From contig NC_056544.1 of the NCBI RefSeq assembly GCF_910596095.1, positions 6,898,655 to 6,962,654 on the forward strand: a stretch of DNA of 64,000 nt, written 5' to 3'. Positions 12,043-24,639 of the stretch are shown piece by piece (the stretch's first letter is position 1; each line of letters begins with the position of its first letter). Both the position numbers and the translations under genes were made by a program. The notes under the pieces were generated by a model. It was not told the DNA's origin. It was given only the letters and a program-made list of their open reading frames with translations, and made no database searches. The DNA is from Thunnus maccoyii. Its lineage: Eukaryota > Chordata > Actinopteri > Scombriformes > Scombridae.

Positions 12043-12377
12043 ATATGAATGCTCGCTAATTAAAGCACTTGCAATGCATGCATTTAAACTCTGTGTATAC
12101 ACAACTGTATATACATTTCAGAGCAAGGCAGAAGTGTGAATTTATATTATTTTATGTAAAAAATATAATACTGATAATGCTACAGTTAATAATTGCATAT
12201 TCATAGTTTTAAAATATCAAAAATTCAGATTTTGCTGTAGTACAAAACAAACAGAATATTTTAAGATATAGAAACTTTGCACACTTTTCATATAATTAGA
12301 GGCTCTTAGTAAATATTTTGACAAGTTTATAAAGAAAAAGTGAGAACCGGACAGGAAGTGATCTTGCTGGCTCCCAC

Positions 12378-15300
12378 TCATTGTTCAAGAACAACGATAT
12401 CGGCCACTCCATGCACTTGTGTGAGCTGTTTACAGTCGAGTGACGCCACAAGCTTCCTGGGTCCGGGTTGGGTGGGGATGAAGTGTTCTGTCAGTGTCAC
12501 TGTGGAGTGACTACCAACGTCACTGAAAGACAAAAAAAGAGGAGTGAAATATTAGTCTGGAGTGGGAAATGTGGGGGGAAATGCACGGGTGACAGAGGTT
12601 ATTTGGCAAAAAACAAGAGATGTCTCATTGTCTTACCCAACAACAACTTCGTGGCCTTTCTGCAGACCCAAGCCCTCCACTCTGAAAATGACTCCCTTCA
12701 GTGTTCGTGGCAGGGGGTTGGTGAAGGTGATCTTGGCTGCCATCTCCTTACCAACCACGGCTTCTCCCAAAGGCTGCCAGGAAGAAATTCAAAATTGATC
12801 AGGATTTGTGAAGTAAATCTTCATTTCTTAGGCTCCCGAGTAAATAAAATTTTACACAACAAAATCCTTAAAAACGGAAAGAATGCTATCATGCCAATGC
12901 TAACTTTAAATGAACTGTTAAATGCTAAGCAAAAACTCACCATGATGTTGAGGTCAGGTGTTCGGAGCCTGAAAGTGGTCTGGTTGGCCAACACTTGCTG
13001 GGTCTCAATGACTCTTCCTGTCAGTGTCAGCATCAGGGCTGCCTGGTCCACCAGCTGGTTTTGGTACTGTTGGTAGGGCAGTAACCACTCAATGGTCTTT
13101 TCTGTGTGGAGAGAAAAAAGTGTTGGGCTACGAATTCAGAATGTTCACTGTAAAATTTGCACTTCCTTATATAAATACTGTTGATTAAAGAAGTAACCCA
13201 GAAGTAACCCAGATTAAAGAAGTTTTATGATGTTTAAGATTCTGTGTCATGCATTTACTTTGATAGTTGCATACTAGCAAAGCTCCCCCAGCTGTTCCTG
13301 TGCATTAAAGCTAGATTATCACATTTGAAAGAAGAAGTAACATATTCTTCCTCTTACAAATGAAAAGTAAAATAAAAAATAAGCAATAAAACACACCCTT
13401 TTTCAATTCAATATACTCTAGGGTTTTGCCTTTCTTGGGCTAGTATGACCAGTAGCTTATGCTGTGTTACCTAATGTTAGCAAACTTCAGATTGAAATTG
13501 CTGACTTACAGCATCAGCTCATTGACTTAATGAATCTTCATTACTTGTGCTACTGTTACATTACATTTTAATATTTACCATTGTGCTATAATTGTCATTT
13601 GTGCGGACAGTCACTGTTAAATTACATAAGCTAGTCTTGCTTTATATCAGCATTAATTGGTTTTCAGCTACTTGGGGGAGGCAGAAACAAACTCTACACA
13701 ACACTGACATACTACCATCTTTTATGCTGATATGGCGCACTTGTTGGCAAACAGTTGCTTACACATCCACCAAACATTAGCATTCATTTAGAGTTGTATT
13801 TCCATCCACTTGATGAATGTAAGACCAATATTCATTCTACTTTTAGCTCTATTTTGCTCTCCAGTAACTCTTCAGAAAAATATCTGGCTTTATAACTGTT
13901 GCATATGTTCACTAGCTAGATGCTAACTTTGTTGGTCTGCTGTTGCCATGCAAATAGCATACAATGGGTTTTTAGAACTTTTCGCTCAAAATAACTGCTC
14001 TCTCTACAAAACTAAGATGAAAGCGTGAGAGTGAATCAATAGTTGTGGGCCATAATTCCAAAACAGTGAATTAAAAGACACAAAAACTCCATAGAGCTAA
14101 GGGGAAACTTTAAAGTTGAGTGATAATTCTCTGAGTTTGTCACTACAAGCGACCCCTTTCACATACATACATATCTTTTGATCCATTGTTAGTATAGAAA
14201 TACTGATTATAACAGCTTTAAAGCATAGTGGAAAGCCAACCTTCATTGGGCAAAAGCTCCACAGGCATCTCCTCCTTCTTGATGGTGCCCCTCAGCACAC
14301 CAGTGTAGTACATGACAGCCACCTGGCTGTGCAGCGTTGTCCGACGGGGCTGCGAGCTCAGGTTCTTCACTAGGATGGTCAGTTGGGCATCGGCACCCAT
14401 CCTGGGCCCCTCGCCCTCCATCTTCACTTCCACGCTCACATCCTCTGCCATGGGAGTGGAGTAGACGTCTGGCTTGCTGCCATAGCGACTGGCAGTCTCC
14501 ACAGCAATGCGTTCGTCTTCCGACCCTGACAAAAAGAGAGGAGGGGGTGAGTGCACCACATTCTGTCTGAGGTTTCAGGATTTATTGACAGATACAAGAG
14601 ATATGGCACACAGTCCTTCCAAACAACGCAAAACAGTGAGACATAGTTTCATATTTTGAAGAAGATGTGAACAGTTGAGGGGTCAGCTGAGGGGAATCTG
14701 TGCACAGCAAAATGATCTATATAGCAAGGACTTATTAAATTATTACATTTTAAGATGGTTCCTTGTAGGAATAATTATGTCTGGTTCTGCAACATCAATC
14801 AAGGGTAGAACTGAAATGAAGCAAAGTATAATATGGTTGCCAGTACCTTCCTGGTATTTGTACAGGTGTGTGATGTCCGCCCGTGTCTCAGAACCCACTG
14901 CTTTGGTGCTGATACAGTGGCCGACGGCTTTCTTCTCACTGTGAATCTGGCTGAAAGTACCATCAAGATTTTTCTGCCAGTAGATCTTATCACTGTTGAC
15001 CTGATGGGAGAGTAACACTTGATCAGCTCAAACATCAGAGTTCATTGGAAGTTTGTCTTTCATACACATGACACAATTTAGGTAGAGTATGCACAACTCA
15101 TAAAAATGGATATATATGAAATTCCTCTCTGTGATTTTCTTGTAAATTAACGCAGATGAGCTGTGTTGTTGATCTAGAAAGTATCAGGGGAACCAAGAAA
15201 GAAGTCCTTGTTTGAAAGTAATCCATGCTATGCTAAGACAGAGGGTGTGCGCTAAGAGCCACTAAATTAGATGTCTATTAAAACTTCAAAGCTTTTAAAG

Positions 15301-18300
15301 TCTTTGATACCTGTAATTTAATTCTCACTTTGCAATCAGAGACAACGCCCTGGTAACGCATCAAAATATTCCCTGAGAGAACTAAATAACAAGGGTCTCT
15401 GCTCACGCACATTTGCCAGTTTCTAGCCCTCACCTCAGCAAAGATGAAGGGTGTGTCATGTTTGAGGTAGACCTGGCCAGAGCGGATGGCGTTGACAGAG
15501 GCGGGGCCACAGCGGAAGGTTCCCTGGCTGGTTTCCTGGGGAGTGGAGTCAATAGCCTGCCAGCCTCCATAACCAGCGGGCAAGTCTGGTCTTGCCATCC
15601 AGCAGTCGTTCCATACGTGGAAATTCCTATGGGTAGATGATATTAATTATGTCATTTGAGTTTGCTTATAAATAAATAGTTTTACGTTTTGGGAAATACA
15701 CGTATTTTTCCTTTTGCTGAGAGTTACATGAAAAGCTCAGTACTACTCTAATGTGTGTCTTGGCTTGAAGGGATGGTTCGGATTTAGTTGTAGTTTGGTT
15801 GTATGAGATGCAACCAAAGGTACACTATAGAATAGTGCACAGTTTAGAATATTTTCACTGCTTTACCTTGCCATCAGGCAGCCCTTTCCTTTGGCAAAAC
15901 ATTTTCTCAACCATAGAACTTCTGTATTCCTACGCATGTTGCATGCTGTATTATGCCACAGATCAGCTGTATGGGTCAGAAAACACTGCTTAATATGAAA
16001 TTGCAGCCAGTAGCCACTTAAATTTATATTGGTGTAAAGAAATAGTAAAAAAAATAGCCTGGCTCTTTCCACATTTTTACACTTTCCCTACGTATTAAAC
16101 AAATGAGATAAGTATAACATGTTAATAAGTGAGCTTTAGAGGTGCTGGTAGGTAGATTTGGTCATCTTTGAACAGAGCTAGGCTAGCTGTTCACTGTCTT
16201 TATGCTAAGCTAATGAGCTGCTGGCTGTAGCCTTCTAGACAAATATAAGAGTGGTATTGATCTTCTATTATAACTCTCAGCAAGAAAGCATTTCCCAAAA
16301 TGCATAACCTTTCTGTTAAGATTACATAGCATAGTGTTCATTTAGACCTTTTAGAAACATCTTAATTTCAGATTCGTGTTAGGTTTCATGAACATGTGTG
16401 TGTAAGAATTGAAGAGTCCTTTATGGATCCTAAATTTAACAGGAATTATTGACAAAATTGCAGCTGTCTACCATTGCTACATTTTGCTACATTTCAACAA
16501 GCACCTGATGTGCTTTTGCTTCTTGGTTAGAGAGGAAAGGAGTAAAAAATTAGCCAGAAATAACAAAAAATATCACCAATCATTCTAAGGGGCACAGATA
16601 GTACTTCCAGATAGCAGATAGATACCAGATTAGCCTCTGCTGTCTGAGAAGATTTACAGATAATTGAAAGAGCACGACATCATTGAGGTTTCAAGTTAGA
16701 GGGGACTGCTTTTGGAGAAGATCTAAATATACGGTGCATTCCTAAGGTATGGATTTAGCAGCTGGCAATTTTCATAGCAGGGTGTCCTGGCCATGTAAGG
16801 TTACACATCTTACCAGACAGAATCACTGTTGAGGTAGTCAATTGGCTTCATATTCTCATCGAAATATACATCTGTGGTGAGGGATACGTCAGTATCATGA
16901 GCAGACTGGAAGTTGGTCACACTGCGGGCGGGTATGCCAAGACAGCGGAGAACTGGAAACAAGGAAAGACAGAGGTAGAGTAATTAAAACTGCATTTACG
17001 ATGTCATTTCACAATTCAATTATGTGTCCAGATGCTAAGACATGAGCAAAATGACTTCAGGCATTGCTCCTAAGATGGCATTTGCATGCTGGCACTGAAC
17101 TTTATTATCCTGGCTTTATGAAAGCAACACGTGTGGCTCTATCTGTGACAAAAGTAGGAGGTATGACAAGAATGCCAATGCAAGGTATTTAGGGTGTATA
17201 TGAGCTACGGCCTGCTATCAGGGGCAACACTATGTGCTAAGGTCAGCGAGCTGTCATGTGAGGGACCCTGCCTGCACGCACTATGAATGAAGTGTTCTGT
17301 TACAGTTAGAGTTAATGAAAAGGGCCTGATAGACAGGAAGTCTGTTCATCAAATTAACATGAACATTGGAAAACACACAACCATTGGGTATCCTCTGTGG
17401 CATTTGCACATGCACACACATACAATCTCTTCACATGGCTACTACCATAGAGAGTTCCAATTTCCCACTTAAGTCCAACCTGTCTACATAAACATGTACT
17501 CCTCACTCACACACAACATCACATGCTCTCTGTTTAGCTCACAAACTCACCTGTTGTAGTGACCCCAGAGAAGACCCAGCACTGTCCATATGACACAGGC
17601 GTTCCATTGGAGGAGTGGTATTTCCTCAGGATCTCCACGCTGCTGCTCCAAGCCGTAGGAGACACTCCATCAGAGTAATCTCCTGACCAGTTCCCAACCA
17701 GAACCCCTGAGTCATCCTGAGCATTTATCTGATAGGAGAATGGTGACACAGACAGTGAGAATCTGTCAGCATGTTGCTGTGTTGTGGTGTTCACTTTCAA
17801 AGCAACATAGTGCAAGTGAAAAGGTAGATAAATTGAATTATCTACTTAGTGATCAAAAAAAAAAAAATTCTTACCATGGCAGATATGACCCTGACCACAT
17901 TAATAGAATCCCCTCGGCCAGATGGTGGCATGTCACTCTTTTCCAAGATGAACAGACATGCTTCCAGGATCCCCTCATGAAACTAAAGTGAAGAAAAACA
18001 CAAGATTACCAATAAAGGAAAACAGTCCATTCAAATGAGAATGATATATGCTGTATCATCACATTATCTGTATACAGTATTTTAACATTTAAACAAGAGT
18101 CAATTGCTATATTAATTGTGAAAACTTCTGTTAACAAATGAGACTAGCGCATTAACAACAAGCCACATGGTAGCACTGGATGTTCCTTCATTATGATGAA
18201 CGTGGGCACTGCTGTTAATTTTGAGTCATTCCCAAATACACGGTCCTGCTGCTGTGAATACTCACCAGCACATATTAATCTGCAGCTGGAAATAGTCCCC

Positions 18301-21300
18301 AATAAATGCACTATTTACTTCTGTTTTGAGCAACATTTGCTAAAAACTACAGTGCCCATATGTTTTAGAACATTACCTAGCTTTTTTTTTAGAAAAAATA
18401 AAAAACATTTTCATTGTATGTTTTCAGTAGGAACCAATGGGTTTGGGGAATGAAAGTTGGAAAGCATTGTTCTTTTCATGGGATTTGTTGCTCATCAGCA
18501 AAAACATAGAATGATACCAGCCACATGGATAAGTAGAATTAGTCAGTAGAGTACAACTGAGTTTTTATTCTGATATTACATACCTGCCCAAAGTTCCATG
18601 TGCGAGAACCTATTTGATTCTCTGTGCCATAGTAAATTCTCCCAGTGTCATTCAGCACATACTCTTCCCTCTCATCATCGTCATCCTGGAACACTGTGTC
18701 CTCTGTAAATATATTACACCATTATATATGTATATATACAGTAATTTGGCATTACAATACTTACTATTACAAACAGTATACAGGTATCTCTAAAGAAGAT
18801 CCTACTAAACTAAACTTGAAAGGAAATACACAGAAACTCTGTGTAAATGAACTCCTGTCAGCACTTTGGCTTCCTCCTTCTCCGTAAAAGTCACTCACAA
18901 TCCATGGATTAGTCATCTCTTTAGTGACTAGACTAGATTTCTCTTGAAAAATGTGAAAAAGTCCTCAAGGCCAGGAAATGGTTAAGATACACAACGATCC
19001 CTCGGTGGAGCCCACATTCATTTATGGGAAACAGTCTGTTTTAAGTGACATCAGCGCAACAGATTTGGGTGCGCACCACTGACATGAGCCTTTCTTTTTC
19101 CATCTCTTTTATCTCTTACTGTTACTACCGTGATTACCAGTGGTTGGATAAAGTAACGTGAGAAATAGAGAGAAAAGGAAAGCAGTAAAAGTATCAGGGT
19201 ATTCAAGATGAACGTGAGAAAAAGCAAGTGGAAGGAAGAGGTTTGACAAAGTCATGAGGGACAACTGAGAGAAAGAGGGGAAGTTATGCTTCGGAGGGAA
19301 ATGGGAAGGGAGAGTGGAGCGGAACAGAGAGTCTTGAGATTTTACAGGAGAAAACAAGGGAGGTGAGGCTGACAGTATCTGGCAGCTCTGATTATTGTGG
19401 TCCTCCTTGCTTACTGAATATTTCTGGAATGTGGGGAGAAACAGACACACACAGGAGGATAGGAGGAGCAGAACAGAGAACAGAGCAGTGGGACGATGGA
19501 GTGAGGGTTGGGTCAACAGATAGCAAGAAAGGAGTAACACTGGGTGGGGGAGGCTTACAAAGGGAGGAAATACAGATGGAGGCAGTAAAAGCGAAGGAGA
19601 GGACAGGTTGTCACCAGCTGTAGGATTACTCTGCACTCGCCCCACGGCGTTTTATACAATAATTGTAGGATTTTGATGAGGATTTATGAGCGTGAGGCAG
19701 GATTGGTTTTGGGAAGAAGAGACTGAGAGAGGGAAAAGGAGATTGGGCTTGATGCCAAAAGCAGTATGCTGCCAAAAGCACCAACCCCATAATGAAAGAC
19801 AGACTGTTTTTTTAACAGATCCAGATCCACTGTTGTTATTTTGCTGTGTTGTAAATGTGCTTTTTTGGGGGTGGGGGTCAAATATCCTGTACAAATAGTT
19901 TGCAGAGCTCAGCAAACAAAAAGGCACTCAGCGGAATACCTAATGGACCTCATTTACCAATCGCCTCTTAACTGAACAGTAGAATAATAAGTATGCATAT
20001 TTTTTTTAAAGAGATGGACCTCTTTTTTGTTTTTAATTACAAACATTTTGGAAAAAAGAAAATACTGATAAACCCCTCAAAGTGTTTGGATTATCCAGTA
20101 AGCACAGGTTTAAAATAATATCTGTATGTATGAACATTTCATAAATGAGGCCACTGAAAGTTGGTTTTATCTTAAAAAACCGAAGTGTTTTGGTCACAAA
20201 CGTATCAACATAGTGGTTAAGTGGTATTAAGAAGTGTTGAAAGTCTTGAATTACAGCCAGTGGAGTTACATAACTCCCATAGTTATACACAGGGTCACAC
20301 TGTAGCTATTTGACAGACAGCAACACTCTCATCGTCTGAGCTGGCCTTTCTTGCCCATGTGTAACCTTATAACAGGATTCCTCTCAGAGGTAAAGGTTAA
20401 AGAGTCATCTGTTTTGTGCCAATATTTGCAATCAGAACGATGATGCCATTCATTATCCAGCAGTTATGTTGTTCTCTTTACGTCTTCCCTGGCAACTGGG
20501 CTGTATTAGACACTTCTCCTGCAAGAAATATATTGACTTTGGAAGATATTCTGCTTCAAACCTAATATTGAGCCAAATAGTAACCATTTCATTCTAGACA
20601 TGTTATGTAACACTGTCTGTCTTCCCTCATTTTTCTCCTCTTATCACTTGTGGCTTGTCTTCTTTCCGTCCACTCTTTCACATTCCACAATCTGTGCAAA
20701 GCCTCTGCCCAGTTCACACCCACTGCCAGCTTACCTTCACACCAGGGGTTGAAGAGCATGACGATGTTCTTGCTGGACTCGTGAGTTGTTTTGGCCTCAC
20801 CCTTCGGAGAGCAAATTGTGACTGTGAGGCCGTACAGGCCAATCACAGCACTGGCTGGTGAGTTGACTGACAGCTTGATCTTGTTGCCGTTCTGCTCTAC
20901 AACCTTGGCCTCCCAGCGTTCATCCTCCAAGTCATCCACCAGCGGAATGATAACATGGGTGCCTTTGGACACCATGGGCAGGGGACCTACACCACACAGG
21001 TTATATTTGAGTCAAGTTGTAAGGATGCAACAAAAAGAAACACTATAGCAACATTTTTCCTGTACAATAGTCTGATGTATCACAATGCATTTCATGCTTT
21101 GCCTTTATGTGGTTTTGTACAATATGCTCTCATTTGAATTTATGTGCGGAGTTCTACCCAATAAAGGAATAAACTGACATTTTGGGAAATAGAGAGAATT
21201 TGATTAGAAGATAGATATTCTCCACTCTTATATATGTCCATTAAATATGAAGGTAAGCCTAGAGTCAGCAGCTGATTAGCTTAGCTTAGCCTAAAGACTG

Positions 21301-24300
21301 GCAGCAGGGGGAAACAGCTAGCCTGGTTCTGTCCAAAGGTAAAAATATTTCTACTGGCACTTCTTAAACCCACTGATGAACGTGTTATATTTAATTTCTT
21401 TAATCATTTTACAGAAACCCATTTGTTCTAGTGCTATAGGGGACCATTTCTTGGCCGGGTGCAGTGACTTCCAAAAGTCTCTGCTCGTGACAATAATGCC
21501 AAGCCTCCAGGAAGAATATAAGCTACACCATGTTAATTAGTGAGTTATTAGTAGAAGGGCACATAGGCAGATTTCTTTACCTTTCAACAGAGCAAGGTTA
21601 GCTGTTTCCCCTTGTTTCCAGTCTTTGTGCTAAAGTAAGCAAGGCTAACAGTTTACTTGCTGTAACTTCATATGTAACGGACAGACATGAGAATGATTAT
21701 CGATCTTCTCATATAACTCCCAGCAAGAAAGAGAAAAAGAATGTCCCAGAATGTAAAACCATTTCTTTAAGGAATCCAAAGATTAACTACATGCAACTGA
21801 TTTGCTTTGCACCAGTAAAGCTATCAGAATATAGCAAAACATTTGATTGGAAAATGATAAACTCATAAATGAAGTTAAAAAGAATAATATAGCACAACCA
21901 TCTGCAACTGAACAACAGATTCTTTCATTTACAATGAATGAACCTTTGGGACAGAACAACATATTTGACGCTTTTAGTATAAACAAAAGACAGCCTTCCA
22001 CAGGCACATGATGTTGTACAGTTTTGTTTGTGCAATCAAAACTATCTTTGAATCACATTTTGTTTTAAATGTGTGTATGAAAATTCTAATTGTGCACCTC
22101 CATTGAAGTGCCTTTTGAGCCTATTTTATTTGTGATTCTCAACTGACCTTGAAAGTTTGGATTAACTAAAGTTAGACTGCAGCAGTGGCAGTGGAAGGAC
22201 TTCATTGCAACATGTAGCTGGACATGGGCAACTCTATTATTTACATCACAGTAATTCTTAGTCTGTTCCCACAGTGGATGACACAACCATAGCACACTGT
22301 AAACCACAGATGCATCACTGCTTTGCACCCAACTGTGAGTAGTTTCTCTGGAAAGCCTCACATACCGCACGTAAACACACATCCAGCCAGACACAGAAGT
22401 GGTTTATCTTACAGACAGCTAGCTTGGATATGACAATGTTTTGCTTAATGATTTGCTAAATACTGACAAACTAAGAAAAGTTAACAACTTTATATGTCCT
22501 CTTGTTGTGAGAAAAAGGGTTATATTAAAGGTCCTTCTAAGCTAAGAGACTTATTGCATGCTTTCCTCTGAGCTATTTTCTTGGTGACACCCTGCTGGGC
22601 TTTAGCTGCCATTTACTAAAGGGAGTATGGAGTTTATCAAGAAACCATTGTTCTCCAGCCGACCACAACCAAGACTCCCCACCCTTCCCTTGTTGAAAAG
22701 GAAATCAATGAAAAACGTTGTCTCTTTTCTTCTGGAGCAACTTCACCTTTATTGAAAACTGACTACAAAATAACAGGTTAGTGGGCTGCAATGATACAAA
22801 GCCCCAACACTTAAAGCCTTTTCACAGCAAATGACACTGTGAAAGCAACAGCAATGAGAGTCTTTAGAATTTGAATAGCTCAGATAGTTATGTGTGTTGA
22901 GTCCTTGCTTCCCTCTTAGTGGTGGTGATGTAATGGCAATTTATTCCCTAGTGTGTATGGATCACTGTAGTGTGAGGTCTGTAAATACCAAAGGGAGGTG
23001 TCCGGTGTCCTAAGGTCTGGAATATGTTAAGACTGTGGGTGGAATCTAAAACGTGTGGTGTAGCTATGGTTGAACTGCAGCCCGATTTAAACGTGCTAGC
23101 TACGTATAGCATTCTGACCATGTTTTCCATGCTTTGTTTTGAGTTAATGGTTTGTTCCTCTGCGTTTCACATGGACTTGAGACTAATATTGATTTAACAC
23201 TCTGACAATGTTATACATGAAGATCAGTTTATTCGTCATGATTAGTATGACTCAGCCTGTGAAAATTGTTGTATTATGTCTTCTGTGTCTATAGAGAAGC
23301 TTTCTAAAGTCTGAGAAAACAACCCTGATGAAGTTAGTCCTCTGAACTTGGACAAAGAGTTCAAAGGATGAGGGTAATTACCAGGCAAGGAGAGTCTAAC
23401 AAATGACATTAACATACTTCTAAACATTTACAAAAATCCTCCCTCTCATCCCCAGTAACACAACATACAAATTGTAGGATCCAGTGTTTATGAAGCTTGA
23501 CCCATTCTAGTGACTTAAAGTTAGGGTATCTCAACCTCTGCTGCTTTGATTTCCATCATTCTTTTTTAATCTGTCTCTTATGAATCCCCAAAATTAATGC
23601 CGGTTGCAATGCAATTGTTGGAGTAGCCCTTTAAGATTTATTAATATATTTTTCTTTATTATTTTGGTTTTGATTTCCCATTTTCCTGCCACTGCACTAG
23701 TTGATGATATAGAGCACTGACTTTCTTTCTGACTGTGTCTGTTAGATACTCCTTTGGTCCACTATGATGTTTTTAAAACATGCATTGGGCCTAAATAGTG
23801 TGACCACCTCTCAGTAAAAGCACTTGGCTTTTGTATCAGAAAAGATCAAATTTACACCTACTATACTGGTTGCATTGTATGTCTTTATCATTTAAGTAAT
23901 ATATATATCTGGTTGGAAAGTATGACACACACCCCCTCCCTTAGCCTCATACCTGTTTTAAGGTCCAGATACAGCTTGTGAGTGTCAGCCTTGAAGGGCC
24001 TGTTGAGCTCCAGCTCCATCTGGAAGGTCTGCCCTCTGCGGATGATCAGCTCATCTCCGTCATACAGGTCAGTGTGGTGCTCCCGTCTGTTCTGACTTGT
24101 CTTGGAGCTCAGCAGGTCCACAGAAAGCACTGACAACTTCATTTCTGAGAGAGAAGGATTGAATATCCTTATATAATAATGCTGGAATAGGTTTGATATC
24201 TTCTGTAGGAAACATCATGATGCAAAAACTGTCCAGAGGTGAATAAACCCAGTCCTGGGCCCATGCCATGTTTTGTAAAACAAGCCACCTTCACATCTAG

Positions 24301-24627
24301 AGTATTACACAAATGACCTCAAAAGTCAATCACATTACCTTCCAGTTCCTTTGCTTCTCCATTCTCAGGCTGTGGCTTAACAGGCTCCGGGGCCAATTCT
24401 GGGGCTGGGGGTTTGACAAATTCCACCTTATCTGTAACATCATAAGAGGTGCTGTTCTGGCGCTTACAGCAACAGCATATTTTCCTGAAAAAGCGGCAAC
24501 ATCCTCCTTTCTCCTGCTTCTTCTCCTCATCCTTGTGAATGGTCAGCTCCACCCGGGTGGGTGGGGCTGCTCCTGGGAAGCGCCCCACCTCTGACGTGCC
24601 TCTTACTGTCAACCGTTCACCTGGCAT
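12378..24627 (-). CDS. tgm1: TGM1-type protein-glutamine gamma-glutamyltransferase (transglutaminase K)
   Basis: Calcium-dependent enzyme that forms gamma-glutamyl-lysine crosslinks, known in mammals for the cornified envelope. Thirteen coding exons, minus strand: 24627-24339, 24144-23953, 20986-20735, 18702-18584, 17982-17875, 17728-17551, 16952-16814, 15626-15434, 15000-14847, 14525-14241, 13101-12941, 12773-12637 and 12522-12378. All are GT-AG and in frame, 783 residues (human TGM1 817). The N-terminus has cysteine clusters GGCC and CCCCK (about residues 43-54), the S-acylation membrane anchor of TGM1. N domain: NRREHHTD and KGTHVIIP. Catalytic triad: Cys about 370 in YGQCWVF, His about 429 in [10 protein letters not shown] and Asp about 452 in [10 protein letters not shown], with the same spacing as human. 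Two C-terminal beta-barrels follow, with FRLRTPDL. The start is at MPGERL because tcttccag just upstream is a good acceptor. Fish carry several tgm1 paralogues, so the exact orthologue is unsure. Confidence 0.95.
13750..14222 (+). repeat. Dispersed teleost repeat, copy B (tgm1 intron)
   Basis: Second copy of the repeat at 5860-6245, with the same order of blocks and the end gattataacagcttta. It ends about 18 nt from the splice donor of the tgm1 exon at 14525-14241. Confidence 0.65.
15760..16310. mobile_element. Composite teleost repeat including fold-back MITE copy 1
   Basis: The left part (ggatggttcggatttag-tg-gtttggttgtatgaga) is a common fish repeat start. The right part holds the signature gctagctgttcactgtctttatgctaagctaatgagctgctggctgtag, then gagtggtattgatcttct and ctctcagcaagaaagc ... 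cccaaaatg. That right part is shared with the elements at 21165-21760, 31676-32062 and 47425-47710. Lies in a tgm1 intron. Confidence 0.7.
16310..16813. other. tgm1 intron remainder
   Basis: No recognisable gene or repeat; unique-looking AT-rich intron between the MITE and the exon at 16952-16814. Confidence 0.5.
18703..20734. other. tgm1 intron with purine-rich stretch
   Basis: The segment at about 19140-19620 is strongly A+G rich on the plus strand (many gagaga, ggagg and gggaa runs) and produces an apparent 178-codon Ser/Leu/Pro-rich frame on the other strand that is a composition artefact. The remainder is unremarkable AT-rich intron. Confidence 0.6.
21165..21760. mobile_element. Fold-back MITE copy 2, about 600 bp
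   Basis: Left arm: aaactgacattttgggaaata, then ttagcttagcttagcctaaagactgg and gggggaaacagctagcctgg. The right arm is the inverse: gcaaggttagctgtttcccc, ttgtttccagtctttgtgctaa and cccagcaagaaag ... aatgtcccagaatg. The two arms surround about 220 bp of unrelated interior (ccaaaagtctctgctcgtgac). Most complete copy in the window; inside the tgm1 intron. Confidence 0.78.
21761..23952. other. tgm1 intron remainder
   Basis: About 2.2 kb with no recognisable exon, RNA gene or repeat family. Confidence 0.5.
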
Positions 24628-24639
24628 TCTGGAAGACAT

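Noticed and set aside
12468..13076. 202-codon plus-strand open frame
   Set aside because: Antisense shadow of tgm1 exons 12522-12378, 12773-12637 and 13101-12941 and the introns between them; the minus-strand reading is the conserved one.
19109..19645. 178-codon minus-strand open frame
   Set aside because: Another purine-rich tract within a tgm1 intron; low-complexity Ser/Leu/Pro translation without family features.
24637..24639. Upstream in-frame ATG (MSSRM) as tgm1 start
   Set aside because: A strong acceptor (tcttccag) lies between it and the next ATG, so this codon is probably intronic.
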